DNA of 64,000 nucleotides, taken from contig NZ_NGVS01000022.1 of NCBI RefSeq assembly GCF_002777975.1, positions 1 through 64,000 of the forward strand. Reading direction: 5' to 3'. Both the position numbers and the translations under genes were made by a program. Positions 22,178 through 31,264 of the stretch are shown here, in pieces. The notes below the pieces were generated by a model. It was not told the origin of the DNA, ran no database searches, and saw only the letters and a program-made list of their open reading frames with translations. Position 1 is the stretch's first letter; every line of letters begins with the position of its first letter. This DNA comes from Shewanella carassii. GTDB lineage: Bacteria > Pseudomonadota > Gammaproteobacteria > Enterobacterales > Shewanellaceae.

Positions 22178-22639
22178 TTATTCAGGTTGAAATGAGTTTT
22201 CGAGATCGTCCAACCATTCATCAAGCCAAGCTGTGGCAGGATCTTCCGGAATTGGATCATACTGAACATCGATCTGGATCTTATCCACATAGGGTTTGGC
22301 ACCTTTTGCGATCAGTTGTTGCAACAGCTTCTCCGGTCCTTGGCAGAAGGTATCGTAACTCGAGTCACCGATCGCACATAAAGCATACCGGCAATCCTGT
22401 AAATTGAGTTCTGACAGGAGTAACTCCTGATAGAAAGGCTGTAAGTTGTCCGGAAGATCGCCGGCCCCATGGGTGGAAGAAACGATCAACCAAAGGGCTT
22501 TGGGATCCAGTTGATCCAACTGTGGGTTCAAATACAGGTTTGTCTGGTGGCCGTTTTGTTCAAGCTTATTGATGAGTTCTTCGGCAACATATTCAGCGCC
22601 CCCCAAGGTGGTTCCGACCAATACTTCGACTTTTGCCAT
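22178..22639 (-). CDS. mioC: Flavodoxin-like protein MioC
   Basis: FMN-binding flavodoxin-fold protein; E. coli MioC was reported to support biotin synthase activity as an electron carrier. 153 residues with the phosphate-loop region GTTLGGAEYVAEEL at 9-22 and the SSTHGAGDLP loop that packs on the flavin. AGAGGA lies 8 bases before the ATG. It is transcribed toward oriC, as in E. coli, so its transcript may influence origin topology. Confidence 0.92.
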   Translation of the reverse strand: MAKVEVLVGTTLGGAEYVAEELINKLEQNGHQTNLYLNPQLDQLDPKALWLIVSSTHGAGDLPDNLQPFYQELLLSELNLQDCRYALCAIGDSSYDTFCQGPEKLLQQLIAKGAKPYVDKIQIDVQYDPIPEDPATAWLDEWLDDLENSFQPE

Positions 22640-22787
22640 GAATAATCCTCTGTTAGTGAGCGCCTGGCGCCTTTATTTCAATGGCCCATATTAATCCAAT
22701 TTGCGGTGACAGACAGCCTTGGGTAACCTGAGTTTGAGTACTATTGCATTGATCCTGTTGTAGGCTCTTTCTGCGCTTGAGGCTGAT

Positions 22788-23639
22788 ATGAAACTGAAGT
22801 GGTTGCTGATCTTCCCGTTGCTTTCTTTGCTGGTGTTACTCGGGGGATGGCATTGGTTGTTTACTGTCCCGACAAATGTTCAATTGCAATCTGACAGGGT
22901 TAACGCCGATTCCAACGTTACCTGTATCCAGACGTCGACGACAAGGGCACTGGATAAGCATGGCGAGTTTGGCGTGTTGATCTGGAATATTCAGAAGCAG
23001 CAGAATGGCCTGTGGCGTTCTCGTCTCGATGAGTTTGCTGAAGCTCGGCAGTTGGTATTATTGCAAGAAGCCAGCCTGGATCCCGGCATGTACCATTATT
23101 TGATCTCAGCAAAGTGGTTCTGGCGTTTCGTCAATGCTTTTAGCGTATTGGATACCCCTGCTGGGGTGATGAACCTCTCCCGCAGTGCTCCCTTGAGCAG
23201 TTGTGGTTACCGTACCCTTGAGCCCTGGTTGCGGTTGCCTAAGACGGCTTTGGTTGCCAAATATCTTTTGTCCAATGGCACCTCCCTGACGGTAGTCAAC
23301 GTTCACGGAATTAATTTCAGCGTTGGGATTGAGGAATATCGACAGCAACTCAAGTCGTTGACCGAAGCTCTAGCCGGGGAAAAGATCACAGATCCCATTA
23401 TTCTGGCAGGTGATTTCAACACCTGGAGTGGAGAGCGCAGCCAACTGCTGGCTCGGTTGGTGTCTTCTTTAGGGTTGAAAGAAGCTCATTTTGTTGAGGA
23501 TAACAGGGTGAGAGTGCTGGGATATCCCCTAGATCATCTCTTTTATCGGGGACTGAAACCCAAAGAGCTGTATGTACCGGAAACTGAAGTGTCTGATCAC
23601 AATCCCATTATCGCCAACTTTGTGATTGCCGAGCGCTAG
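22788..23639 (+). CDS. Endonuclease/exonuclease/phosphatase-family protein (YafD-like), membrane-anchored
   Basis: 283 residues. The N-terminal membrane segment (about 5-27) is followed by the EEP (DNase I-like metal phosphoesterase) fold: WNIQKQ, LLQEA (the metal-binding Glu), VNVHGINF, AGDFNTWS (catalytic Asp/Asn), LDHLFYRG and the final SDHNPI (catalytic Asp-His). All catalytic positions appear intact, so it is probably active, with the domain outside the inner membrane or at its cytoplasmic face. It resembles E. coli YafD, whose substrate is not settled. GAGG lies 5 bases before the ATG. It is divergent from mioC, and its stop overlaps that of the convergent pseudogene in a CTAG. Confidence 0.88.
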   Translation: MKLKWLLIFPLLSLLVLLGGWHWLFTVPTNVQLQSDRVNADSNVTCIQTSTTRALDKHGEFGVLIWNIQKQQNGLWRSRLDEFAEARQLVLLQEASLDPGMYHYLISAKWFWRFVNAFSVLDTPAGVMNLSRSAPLSSCGYRTLEPWLRLPKTALVAKYLLSNGTSLTVVNVHGINFSVGIEEYRQQLKSLTEALAGEKITDPIILAGDFNTWSGERSQLLARLVSSLGLKEAHFVEDNRVRVLGYPLDHLFYRGLKPKELYVPETEVSDHNPIIANFVIAER

Positions 23640-23921
23640 GCCCTAAGTAACTCATGTTTCCCTGACTCCTGTACCGCAACAAAGGGCCTGTGACCGAAGT
23701 CAGCATACTTAACGGAGGGCCCTGGCAGATTGTTTTTTTCGCCACATCTCCGGCTCCCGGGCCCATTACTAGTAAGTGGGCGGCATGACTGTCATCTGAA
23801 GAATATGCTCGATGATTATCACTGTTTTTCCTTGAACTGCGAGTAAGGTAAACAGCTCAAGCAGCTACTCTACATCGGTCATATTCAGGTCAGCGGTGGG
23901 TTCATCAAAGACATAAATGCC
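23636..23921 (-). pseudogene. Remnant of a UvrA-like ABC ATPase gene (3' end only)
   Basis: Minus-strand translation of 23805-23921 gives GIYVFDEPTADLN, an internal stop, then LLELFTLLAVQGKTVIIIEH. These are the Walker B/D-loop and H-loop segments of an ABC ATPase, most like UvrA-type drug-resistance proteins. After a frame change the tail GPSVKYADFGHRPFVAVQES runs to a TAG at 23636-23638. No N-terminal part, Walker A or signature motif is present in the window. It is a decayed fragment, and its stop overlaps the convergent endonuclease-family gene. Confidence 0.7.
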
Positions 23922-24104
23922 TCAGTATTGCTCCACTTCTGTTGCGACCACACCAGAGTCATACAATGAAAATACCGCCAAACCAATTGCAGCAAACATC
24001 GCCAGAAAAAGGACACTGGCGTACCCAGCCTGCCTGTTAGGGAATTGACTTAAATTAGCTTTTGCAGCGACTCTGTATAACAGGTAGCGGTAGAACACTT
24101 GCAT
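23922..24104 (-). CDS. Small putative membrane protein, possibly the 5' remnant of a TadE/TadG-like pilus gene
   Basis: 60 residues from an ATG with AAGGA 7 bases upstream. Residues about 26-44 (GYASVLFLAMFAAIGLAVFS) form one membrane helix, followed by LYDSGVVATE, which is similar in pattern to the N-termini of TadG-like Flp-pilus proteins. It ends at a TGA directly adjoining, in frame, the ABC-ATPase remnant, so it may be a chimeric junction left by a deletion rather than a functional gene. I cannot exclude a genuine small protein. Confidence 0.4.
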   Translation of the reverse strand: MQVFYRYLLYRVAAKANLSQFPNRQAGYASVLFLAMFAAIGLAVFSLYDSGVVATEVEQY

Positions 24105-24254
24105 GGCTCAATCCTTGGTCGTGGTTTGTCCTTCAAGTGGTGCTCGTCGTTAACTCTTCCGATATCGAGTGCATGGAAAAGTCGACGGCTATGCTTAAAT
24201 TCTTAGCCTTTATTCAAATTAAATTTGTTGTGTGGGTGTGAGTAGGTACGTCGG

Positions 24255-24845
24255 CTACTGATATTCTGCCTTCCACAAAGTCAAAGGTTCGGCAGAGCAC
24301 CATTGCCAGAATTTCTTCTCAACCAAGTCGCTTGCCTCTGCTGCCTCCCGCCCCTCAAATAAGTGCCAATTTTCCTCCGCAGATTTCAGGGCATACTGTC
24401 TCAAGTGACCTGTGACCCTCTCAAAATCGGATGGTTCGAGAAGAAATATGCTGCCATCCCTGTAAGACTCCCAGGGCATCTGATCGTTAGGTCGTCGTTG
24501 ATGATTATGGAAGAACGCCTCGCTGTAGATGCTGGCCGAAGCGCCCGCAGACACACAGTCGTCCCAACGTTGGCAGCGAAAGAAATACTCGTCCTCAGCC
24601 TCAGCAGTGCCTGTTAGCTCTCGATAGGGGCAAGATCTATCCCAAGGCTTATCGATATTTGTTTCGGCTATACCTTTGCGCGCCAGTTCAATTTCATGCG
24701 GCTTTGGGAACCTGTCCATCAGCAATTGCGCTGGTTCGCCACTCTCGTTTGCCATCAAAATGGAGGGAGTTCCTATAAGGAAGATACAGAGTGTAACGCT
24801 GGCGCAAGCTGAATTTAAAATCGATGGCATTAAGTGAAATGACAT
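24255..24845 (-). CDS. Secreted hypothetical protein, cysteine-containing
   Basis: 196 residues; no family recognised. The N-terminus is a probable signal peptide (hydrophobic about 14-31, cleavage near MANES). The mature part is acidic and rich in Trp and aromatic residues, with cysteines in the RSCPYREL, FRCQRWDDC and QWCSAEP regions that could form disulfides. AGGGAGG lies 4 bases before the ATG, so translation looks real. It sits alone in a gene-poor accessory stretch, flanked by gene remnants on one side and a 769-base non-coding gap on the other. Likely periplasmic or secreted; function unknown. Confidence 0.65.
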   Translation of the reverse strand: MSFHLMPSILNSACASVTLCIFLIGTPSILMANESGEPAQLLMDRFPKPHEIELARKGIAETNIDKPWDRSCPYRELTGTAEAEDEYFFRCQRWDDCVSAGASASIYSEAFFHNHQRRPNDQMPWESYRDGSIFLLEPSDFERVTGHLRQYALKSAEENWHLFEGREAAEASDLVEKKFWQWCSAEPLTLWKAEYQ

Positions 24846-25614
24846 TCTACCTCCCTGAAGAACTAAGTTATTTTATCCCTAAACAGGAATAGGCCATTTA
24901 TAACAATGCCCTTTATCTTTACTTGTGCACGTTACTTATGAGTACTGGCCTTTAAAGCCGTCTTGTTGTAATCGTTCAAGCCTCCGGCCTCGGCAGTGCT
25001 CTGCCTCACGGTTTGTTGATTTGGCAGCAATGGCAATTAGAGCAACAATTTCGATATACCAAGTCATACCGTGAACGTAAAAATTTCGTGGTATATAGCT
25101 TAAACCACTTGAAGCTATTGATAATCATTTTGCGGTCATTATTAGATCAATCCTTCAATGATTCAATTGCTCCTGAGAATAAAATAGCCTAGGAATTACA
25201 CCCTGAAAGATTAGGTGATTGGTATGGCGGCCTCAGTTGAATTAACCCTTTAAGGTTGTTTTCGGTAAATATGTTGGAGATGCATTTTCACAGTGTTCGG
25301 TGAAAATTTCAGTTTGACGATTCAGGTGAAAGTCCTTGGTTCTATTCTCAAATATATTCTTTTGGGATTGCCACTCAACCAGTCGTTTACTCTTCATGGT
25401 TTCGGTGAGAAGCATATGTTCTTTGTTGTGTTGGCGCTGGGTGGGTGTTTGGGGGACGTCGTGATTAGACTCTACTTAGGCCCCAATCAGTGCGAGTAGC
25501 ATGTCATGGGGCCCAACTGGGGACTAGATTTGGCAACAAACGGAAAATGACGAACTAATAAAATCAGTTGGTTATCTGCTATCGTTTGCTGTTGTTTTCC
25601 GTTATTTGCCCGCT
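24846..25614. other. Non-coding / decayed stretch between the secreted orphan and mnmE
   Basis: No convincing gene. An open frame without a good start runs on the plus strand from about 24956 to 25190 (containing ASGLGSALPHGLLIWQQWQL), and a GTG-initiated 68-codon frame lies at 25293-25499 with hydrophobic segments. Neither matches a family I know or has a clear ribosome site. Base composition is more AT-rich and codon-like structure is weaker than in the flanking core genes, as expected for decayed acquired DNA. Confidence 0.5.
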
Positions 25615-26976
25615 TTACTTTCCGATACAGAAGCTGGAAAAAATTCTTCCCAGCAGATCGTCCGAGGTGAATTGGCCGGTGATTTCGGCCAGAGCCTGTT
25701 GAGTCATGCGCAGTTCTTCGGCCAGCAGCTCACCTGCCTGATAGACTTCCAGCTGTACTTTGCCCTGCTGTAGATGTTCACCGGCGACTTCCAAGGCTTC
25801 CAGGTGACGGCGACGGGCGATAAAACCGCCTTCCAGGTTACTCTGATAGCCCATCAAGTTTTTGAGGTGCTGTTTCAGCGCATCGACCCCGAGCCCGGTT
25901 TTGGCTGAGATCCTAAAGACGTCATAGCCTTTCTCTTCGCTGGGGTTCAGCGATTCACCGGTCAGATCCGCCTTATTGCGTACCACAGTGACGCCGAGGT
26001 TTTCCGGCAGGCGATCAATAAAGTCAGGCCAGATTTCATGAGGATCAACGGCTTGGGTTTCTGTGCCATCGACCATAAACAACACTCTGTCGGCGGTAGC
26101 GATTTCGGCCCAAGCTCTTTCTATGCCTATCTGTTCTACTGTGTCAGTGGTGTCGCGCAGGCCGGCGGTGTCTATGACATGCAGCGGCATGCCATCCAAG
26201 TGGATATGCTCCCGCAATACATCCCTTGTGGTGCCAGCTATTTCGGTGACAATCGCCGACTCTTTTCCCGCCAGAGCGTTGAGCAGACTGGACTTACCGG
26301 CGTTGGGGCGGCCGGCTATCACTACTTTCATCCCTTCGCGGATGATGGCGCCCTGTTTGGCACTGGCCTGTACCAAGTCCAGTTTATCTATGATGCGATA
26401 AAGGGCATTGGCAATCTTGCCATCGGAGAGGAAATCCACCTCTTCATCGGGGAAGTCGATGGCGGCCTCGACATAGAGGCGCAGGTTGGTAACCTGTTCC
26501 ACCAGCTCATGCACTTCCCGGGAAAACTCGCCCTGAAGTGATTGCAGGGCGCTCTTGGCGGCCTGTTCGCTGGTGGCATCGATGAGATCGGCTATCGCTT
26601 CAGCCTGAGTCAGATCCAGCTTGTCATTCATAAAGGCCTGTTCGCTGAATTCCCCCGGGCGTGCCAAGCGGAGTCCTTCGACTTCCAGGACTCGTTTGAT
26701 CAGCATGTCCATGACGATTTGACCACCATGGCCCTGAAGTTCCAGCACATCTTCACCGGTAAAAGAATTGGGGCCTTTGAAGAACAGGGCGATACCCTGA
26801 TCCAGCACTTCTCCCTGACTTCCCTTGAAGTCACAGTAATCGGCATATCTTGGCTTGGGCTGATGGCCCAGCAATGCCTGTGCAACGGCTTGGGCCTTGG
26901 GCCCCGAAACTCTGACTATGCCTACACCACCGCGGCCTGGAGCGGTGGCCTGCGCCACGATAGTATCTGTTGTCAC
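25615..26976 (-). CDS. mnmE: tRNA modification GTPase MnmE
   Basis: Partner of MnmG in wobble-uridine modification. I choose GTG 26976 ([21 protein letters not shown]) with AAGGG 8 bases upstream: 453 residues against 454 in E. coli. The N-terminal folate-binding domain is followed by the G domain ([20 protein letters not shown] loop in [16 protein letters not shown]) and the C-terminal FCIGK, whose Cys is conserved. It lies downstream of yidC in the rpmH-rnpA-yidD-yidC-mnmE order. Confidence 0.96.
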   Translation of the reverse strand: MTTDTIVAQATAPGRGGVGIVRVSGPKAQAVAQALLGHQPKPRYADYCDFKGSQGEVLDQGIALFFKGPNSFTGEDVLELQGHGGQIVMDMLIKRVLEVEGLRLARPGEFSEQAFMNDKLDLTQAEAIADLIDATSEQAAKSALQSLQGEFSREVHELVEQVTNLRLYVEAAIDFPDEEVDFLSDGKIANALYRIIDKLDLVQASAKQGAIIREGMKVVIAGRPNAGKSSLLNALAGKESAIVTEIAGTTRDVLREHIHLDGMPLHVIDTAGLRDTTDTVEQIGIERAWAEIATADRVLFMVDGTETQAVDPHEIWPDFIDRLPENLGVTVVRNKADLTGESLNPSEEKGYDVFRISAKTGLGVDALKQHLKNLMGYQSNLEGGFIARRRHLEALEVAGEHLQQGKVQLEVYQAGELLAEELRMTQQALAEITGQFTSDDLLGRIFSSFCIGK

Positions 26977-27057
26977 TGCATTAACCCTTGAAAACGTATT
27001 TATAAAAAACAAAAGGCGACCCTTAGGCCGCCCTTGATCATTTGACCCGAAATCGGC

Positions 27058-28683
27058 TTATTTTAAGCCTTTTTTCTCCAGGCCGGCATAGATAATCTTC
27101 TGCTGGATAATGGCAACTATGTTACCCACCAACCAGTAGAGTACCAGACCGGATGGGAACCAGAGGAAGAATACGGTAAAGATTACTGGCATCCATTGCA
27201 TCATCTTCTGTTGCATAGGATCCATGGTCGGTGCCATTGGCTGCATTTTTTGCATCAGGAACATGGAGACACCCATCAGCAGCGGCAGAATGTAGTAAGG
27301 ATCCTGTACCGACAGATCGTCAATCCACAGCATGAATGGCGCATGACGCAGTTCCACGCCTTCCATCAGTACCCAGTAAAGGGCAATAAAGATAGGCATT
27401 TGCAGCAAGATAGGCAGACAGCCACCCATAGGGTTCACTTTTTCCTTCTTGTACAGCTCCATCATGGCCTGGCCCATCTTCTGGCGATCATCACCGAATC
27501 TGTCCTTTAGCTCCTGCAATTTAGGTTGCAGGTTTCGCATCTTGGCCATAGAGGTGTATTGCGCCTTGGTCAGCGGGAACAGAATACCGCGCACCGTCAG
27601 GGTGATTAGTATGATGGCCACACCCCAGTTACCCACGATGGATTGGAAGAACATCAGCAGCTTGTAGATAGGCACTGCCAGCCACCAGAGGAAGCCATAA
27701 TCCACAACCAGGTTAAGGGTGTCAGACAGCTCGGACAGGGCGGCCTGATCCTTTGGACCTACGTAGAAGTCGGCGCTCAGGGTCATTTCAGTGCCCGGGG
27801 CTACTGTCTTTTTCTCGCCCATGAAGCCAATGTTGGCGGTACCTGAGCTATCTCTGGTGAATATGATGTTGGTTTCATTTTTTGGCGGAACCCAGGCTGA
27901 CACAAAGTAGTGTTGCAGCATGGCGGCCCAGCCACCTTCAGTCTTCTTCTCCAGATCCTTTTCCTGGATATCTTCAAAGTTATACTTTTCGTAGCGGATA
28001 TCGGCAGTCGAGAAGGCGGCACCACGATAAGTTGGCATCATCATGCTGCTGTCTGAAGGTTTGATGGTCTGTTTTATCTGACCGTACATCTGAACCTGCA
28101 GTGGCTCAGATGTGGTGTTGTCAATCTTGTACTCAACGTCTACGGCAAACTGACCTTTGTGGAAGGTGTAGATCTTAGTGTACTTGGCACCGTTTGCTGC
28201 TGTGTAGCTCAAAGGTACTGTCAGAGTATCTTCGCCTGCAGCCAGGGTAAATTCCTTGGCGTTGGCAGAGTAGGTGGCACGCCCCTTGGTACTGTCAGTG
28301 CCGCCGCTGCCCATCAGGCCACTCTGGGCTATGTATACGAAACCAGGTTTCTGTTCCAACAGAACGAAAGGCTCGTCTTTGTTCAGCTCCAGTTTGTGAG
28401 CAACCAAAGCGGCATGCACTATGTCACCACCGACAGGATTGATCAGCACATCCAGTTGATCTGTGGTGACTCTGATAAGATCTTTGGACGCCACTGCTGT
28501 TTCTTCTGGCATGCCTGAATCGGCGACCGGAACGTCAGCGCTGTGAGTTGTCTCTTGAACGGAAGTGGCAACTGTTGTTTCAGTTACAGCGGGTTTGGGT
28601 GCTTTATCGGTTTGCCACTGTTGCCACAGCAGAAAGCTGACAAACAGCAGGCCGATAAGCAGTAAATTGCGTTGAGATTCCAT
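27058..28683 (-). CDS. yidC: Membrane protein insertase YidC
   Basis: Inserts and folds inner-membrane proteins, alone or with SecYEG, including subunits a and c of the ATP synthase encoded in this window. 541 residues: N-terminal membrane helix (about 7-22), large periplasmic beta domain (about 60-330), then five conserved membrane helices with [20 protein letters not shown] (about 353-372, carrying the groove Arg) and the C-terminal [12 protein letters not shown] segment. It lies 3 bases after yidD. Confidence 0.97.
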   Translation of the reverse strand: MESQRNLLLIGLLFVSFLLWQQWQTDKAPKPAVTETTVATSVQETTHSADVPVADSGMPEETAVASKDLIRVTTDQLDVLINPVGGDIVHAALVAHKLELNKDEPFVLLEQKPGFVYIAQSGLMGSGGTDSTKGRATYSANAKEFTLAAGEDTLTVPLSYTAANGAKYTKIYTFHKGQFAVDVEYKIDNTTSEPLQVQMYGQIKQTIKPSDSSMMMPTYRGAAFSTADIRYEKYNFEDIQEKDLEKKTEGGWAAMLQHYFVSAWVPPKNETNIIFTRDSSGTANIGFMGEKKTVAPGTEMTLSADFYVGPKDQAALSELSDTLNLVVDYGFLWWLAVPIYKLLMFFQSIVGNWGVAIILITLTVRGILFPLTKAQYTSMAKMRNLQPKLQELKDRFGDDRQKMGQAMMELYKKEKVNPMGGCLPILLQMPIFIALYWVLMEGVELRHAPFMLWIDDLSVQDPYYILPLLMGVSMFLMQKMQPMAPTMDPMQQKMMQWMPVIFTVFFLWFPSGLVLYWLVGNIVAIIQQKIIYAGLEKKGLK

Positions 28684-28686
28684 AGC

Positions 28687-28941
28687 CTATTTATTACACC
28701 TGTCATTTTTAGGGGGGACGGGATCACTGCCGCCCGGATGTAAAGGGTGACATTTTAATATGCGTTTGATTGCAAACCAACTCCCTTTAATCGTTCCGTG
28801 CACTCGCACCGCTTCTATGGCGTAGTGAGAGCAGGTTGGATTAAAGCGACAGCGAGGCCCCAGCAGAGGGCTGATAAGGAGTTGATAGGCTCTGATAGCC
28901 TTGATTATCAGCCATTGAAACGGCGACTGAGCTTGCGCCAT
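28687..28941 (-). CDS. yidD: Membrane protein insertion efficiency factor YidD
   Basis: 84 residues with the family core [27 protein letters not shown] (spread over about 15-41), a conserved Cys pair, and HPGGSDPVP near the C-terminus. It acts with YidC at the inner membrane. Its start overlaps the 3' end of rnpA by 34 bases, an arrangement conserved in bacteria. Confidence 0.95.
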   Translation of the reverse strand: MAQAQSPFQWLIIKAIRAYQLLISPLLGPRCRFNPTCSHYAIEAVRVHGTIKGSWFAIKRILKCHPLHPGGSDPVPPKNDRCNK

Positions 28942-29264
28942 AACTTTTCTACCAGCTTTCTGAGCTGTTCATTATCCATATCCAGCACACCGCCGCGAAC
29001 CAGCACCACTATGTCCAGTGGTGGTAAATCATGTTGATTTAGGCGGAAGCTATCCCGGATCACCCGCTTGATACGATTGCGTTGATTGGCTCTCTTTACG
29101 TGGCGTTTGGCCACAGTGAGTCCCAGACGCGGATGTTGCATCTCATTGGGTACAGCAAGCAGGGTTATTTCAGCTGAGGAGGCTTTAATGGGGTTGGTAA
29201 ATACGGTTTTGAATTGCGCGGGAGTTAGCAAGCGTAACTCCCGCGTAAAGGTGTAACGAGTCAC
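28908..29264 (-). CDS. rnpA: Ribonuclease P protein component
   Basis: Basic protein subunit of RNase P for tRNA 5' maturation. 118 residues with the signature [22 protein letters not shown] and RLGLTVAKR. It starts at GTG 29264 ([12 protein letters not shown]). It is co-transcribed with rpmH, 18 bases upstream, and overlaps yidD. Confidence 0.95.
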   Translation of the reverse strand: MTRYTFTRELRLLTPAQFKTVFTNPIKASSAEITLLAVPNEMQHPRLGLTVAKRHVKRANQRNRIKRVIRDSFRLNQHDLPPLDIVVLVRGGVLDMDNEQLRKLVEKLWRKLSRRFNG

Positions 29265-29282
29265 CTAGTTGTCTACTCGCAA

Positions 29283-29420
29283 TTAAGCTGACAGACGAGC
29301 GCGACCTTTGGCACGGCGACGAGCCAGTACCTTACGGCCGTTCGCTGTAGCCATACGAGCGCGGAAGCCGTGAGAACGCTTGCGCTTCAGGTTGCTAGGT
29401 TGAAAAGTACGTTTACTCAT
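29283..29420 (-). CDS. rpmH: 50S ribosomal protein L34
   Basis: 45 residues from ATG 29420: starts [20 protein letters not shown] and ends in [13 protein letters not shown]. Highly basic, matching L34 along its whole length. It is the first gene of rpmH-rnpA-yidD-yidC-mnmE, with a strong promoter at 29491-29519. It is too short for many gene finders. Confidence 0.98.
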   Translation of the reverse strand: MSKRTFQPSNLKRKRSHGFRARMATANGRKVLARRRAKGRARLSA

Positions 29421-29490
29421 GATGGCAATCCGTCTTTGTTAGTGAATTTACCTTATCTCTGGAGTGAGGTAAGGGCAAAAAAGAGGCCGA

Positions 29491-29519
29491 ATTGTAATCA
29501 CTTTAGTCAGGGCAGTCAA
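29491..29519 (-). promoter_or_regulatory. Promoter of the rpmH operon
   Basis: Near-consensus minus-strand promoter: -35 TTGACT (29514-29519), 17-base spacer, -10 TACAAT (29491-29496), about 70 bases before the rpmH ATG. Confidence 0.85.
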
Positions 29520-29562
29520 CACGTGCAGCCCCTCTCAAGGTAATTTCTCTCAGCATTTTCGC

Positions 29563-29844
29563 GATCTGCTGAGTTGAGGTCACCACAAGATGTGGATAAC
29601 TCTGTGTACGGACACTATATCTTGTGGATCCATGGATCTCTTTGCAGATCGGCGGTCGCTGATTATAGATCAGGGGGGATCGCTTTATAAAGCGGGATTT
29701 TAACCGGGTGTGCAAATAGCTGATCCGGTTCGATCGATCCGGATCAGGAGGATCCAGTGATTGGGATCTGCCTGGGGATAATTACACTTAAAGGATAGCG
29801 ATTATTCAGATCTCGCTATAGAATACCCTCCTTTCGAGGCGATC
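29563..29844. promoter_or_regulatory. dnaA upstream region: DnaA boxes and dense GATC sites
   Basis: The rpmH-dnaA gap has 14 GATC sites within 282 bases (29563-29844), as dense as oriC. It also has a perfect DnaA box TGTGGATAA (29591-29599) and a one- to two-mismatch box TGTGGATCC (29624-29632). DnaA autorepression and SeqA sequestration of dnaA transcription are the usual explanation. In Pseudomonas this same gap is the origin, so a second initiation site cannot be dismissed from sequence alone. Confidence 0.8.
29591..29599 (+). promoter_or_regulatory. DnaA box TGTGGATAA (perfect) upstream of dnaA
   Basis: Exact consensus, 262 bases before the dnaA start and about 70 bases upstream of the rpmH promoter -35. 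Confidence 0.85.
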
Positions 29845-29860
29845 TTTTGGGGATAAGTAC

Positions 29861-31249
29861 GTGGCGGTTTCACTTTGGCAGCAATGTATCGGACGACTGC
29901 AAGATGAGCTTTCTGCTCAACAATTCAGTATGTGGATCAGACCGTTACAAGCCGAAATGGATGGGGATACCCTGGTGCTATATGCACCAAATCGGTTCGT
30001 GCTTGATTGGGTTCGTGATAAATATCTCAACATTATCAATCAGTTTTTTACTGAGCATTTGGGCAATGATGCACCAAAACTCAGGTTTGATATTGGTAGT
30101 CGTCCGTCGACCAAGCCCCAGGTGCAGGCCCCAACTGCGACCAAGGCCTCTGTCAGCGCGCCCAAGAGTGCGGCAGGTAAAGGTGCAACCTTTAACACAG
30201 CTGCCGAGCCGGCCGTAAACCACAGTTATCGCAGCAATATTAACCCTACTTACCAGTTCGATAACTTTGTTGAAGGTAAGTCCAACCAACTGGGTAAGGC
30301 GGCCGCATTGCAAGTGGCTGAAAACCCGGGTGGTGCCTATAACCCTCTGTTTCTATATGGCGGTACCGGTCTGGGTAAGACTCACCTGCTGCACGCCGTA
30401 GGCAACGGCATTATCAAGAATAATCCCAACGCTAAAGTGGTCTATATGCACTCAGAGCGCTTTGTGCAGGACATGGTCAAGGCGTTGCAGAACAATGCTA
30501 TCGAAGACTTCAAGCGTTACTACCGTAGCGTAGATGCCCTGTTTATCGATGACATTCAGTTCTTTGCCAATAAAGATAGATCCCAGGAAGAGTTTTTCCA
30601 CACCTTTAATGCCTTGCTTGAGGGCAATCACCAGATCATTTTGACATCGGATCGTTATCCGAAAGAGATCGATGGCGTGGAAGATCGGCTCAAGTCGCGC
30701 TTTGGCTGGGGTCTTACTGTGGCCATCGAGCCGCCTGAGCTGGAAACCCGGGTCGCCATTTTGATGCGCAAGGCGCAGGAGAGTGGGATCAACTTGCCGG
30801 ATGAAGTGGCCTTCTTCATCGCCAAGCGTTTGCGCTCCAACGTGCGTGAACTGGAAGGGGCATTGAACCGGGTTATCGCCAATGCCAACTTTACCGGTCG
30901 GCCAATAACCATTGATTTTGTGCGCGAAGCCTTGCGTGACCTCTTGGCTCTGCAGGAAAAATTAGTCACTATAGACAACATTCAGAAAACAGTGGCTGAA
31001 TACTACAAGATCAAGATGGCCGATATGCTGTCCAAGCGCCGTTCCCGCAGTGTGGCGAGACCGAGGCAGATGGCCATGGCATTATCTAAAGAATTAACCA
31101 ATCAGAGCTTACCTGAGATAGGTGATGCCTTTGGTGGTCGTGACCATACAACTGTGCTGCATGCCTGCCGCAAGATTGCGCAACTGCGGGAAGAGAGTCA
31201 CGACATTAAAGAAGATTATGCCAACTTGATTAGAACCTTATCTTCTTAA
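29861..31249 (+). CDS. dnaA: Chromosomal replication initiator DnaA
   Basis: AAA+ initiator that binds DnaA boxes and unwinds oriC. 462 residues from GTG 29861 ([16 protein letters not shown]), as in E. coli. Domain I spans 1-80; a variable Ala/Lys/Pro-rich linker about 80-120; the AAA+ domain has Walker A GGTGLGKT (167-174) and Walker [10 protein letters not shown]; domain IV carries the signature [15 protein letters not shown] near the C-terminus. First gene of dnaA-dnaN-recF-gyrB. Promoter control by the upstream DnaA boxes and GATC cluster is likely. Confidence 0.98.
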   Translation: MAVSLWQQCIGRLQDELSAQQFSMWIRPLQAEMDGDTLVLYAPNRFVLDWVRDKYLNIINQFFTEHLGNDAPKLRFDIGSRPSTKPQVQAPTATKASVSAPKSAAGKGATFNTAAEPAVNHSYRSNINPTYQFDNFVEGKSNQLGKAAALQVAENPGGAYNPLFLYGGTGLGKTHLLHAVGNGIIKNNPNAKVVYMHSERFVQDMVKALQNNAIEDFKRYYRSVDALFIDDIQFFANKDRSQEEFFHTFNALLEGNHQIILTSDRYPKEIDGVEDRLKSRFGWGLTVAIEPPELETRVAILMRKAQESGINLPDEVAFFIAKRLRSNVRELEGALNRVIANANFTGRPITIDFVREALRDLLALQEKLVTIDNIQKTVAEYYKIKMADMLSKRRSRSVARPRQMAMALSKELTNQSLPEIGDAFGGRDHTTVLHACRKIAQLREESHDIKEDYANLIRTLSS

Positions 31250-31264
31250 TCAGGGAACAGGACC

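Noticed and set aside
25293..25499. 68-codon GTG-initiated frame with hydrophobic segments
   Set aside because: No ribosome site, no family pattern, and it lies in an apparently decayed stretch; kept only as a remark in the gap entry.
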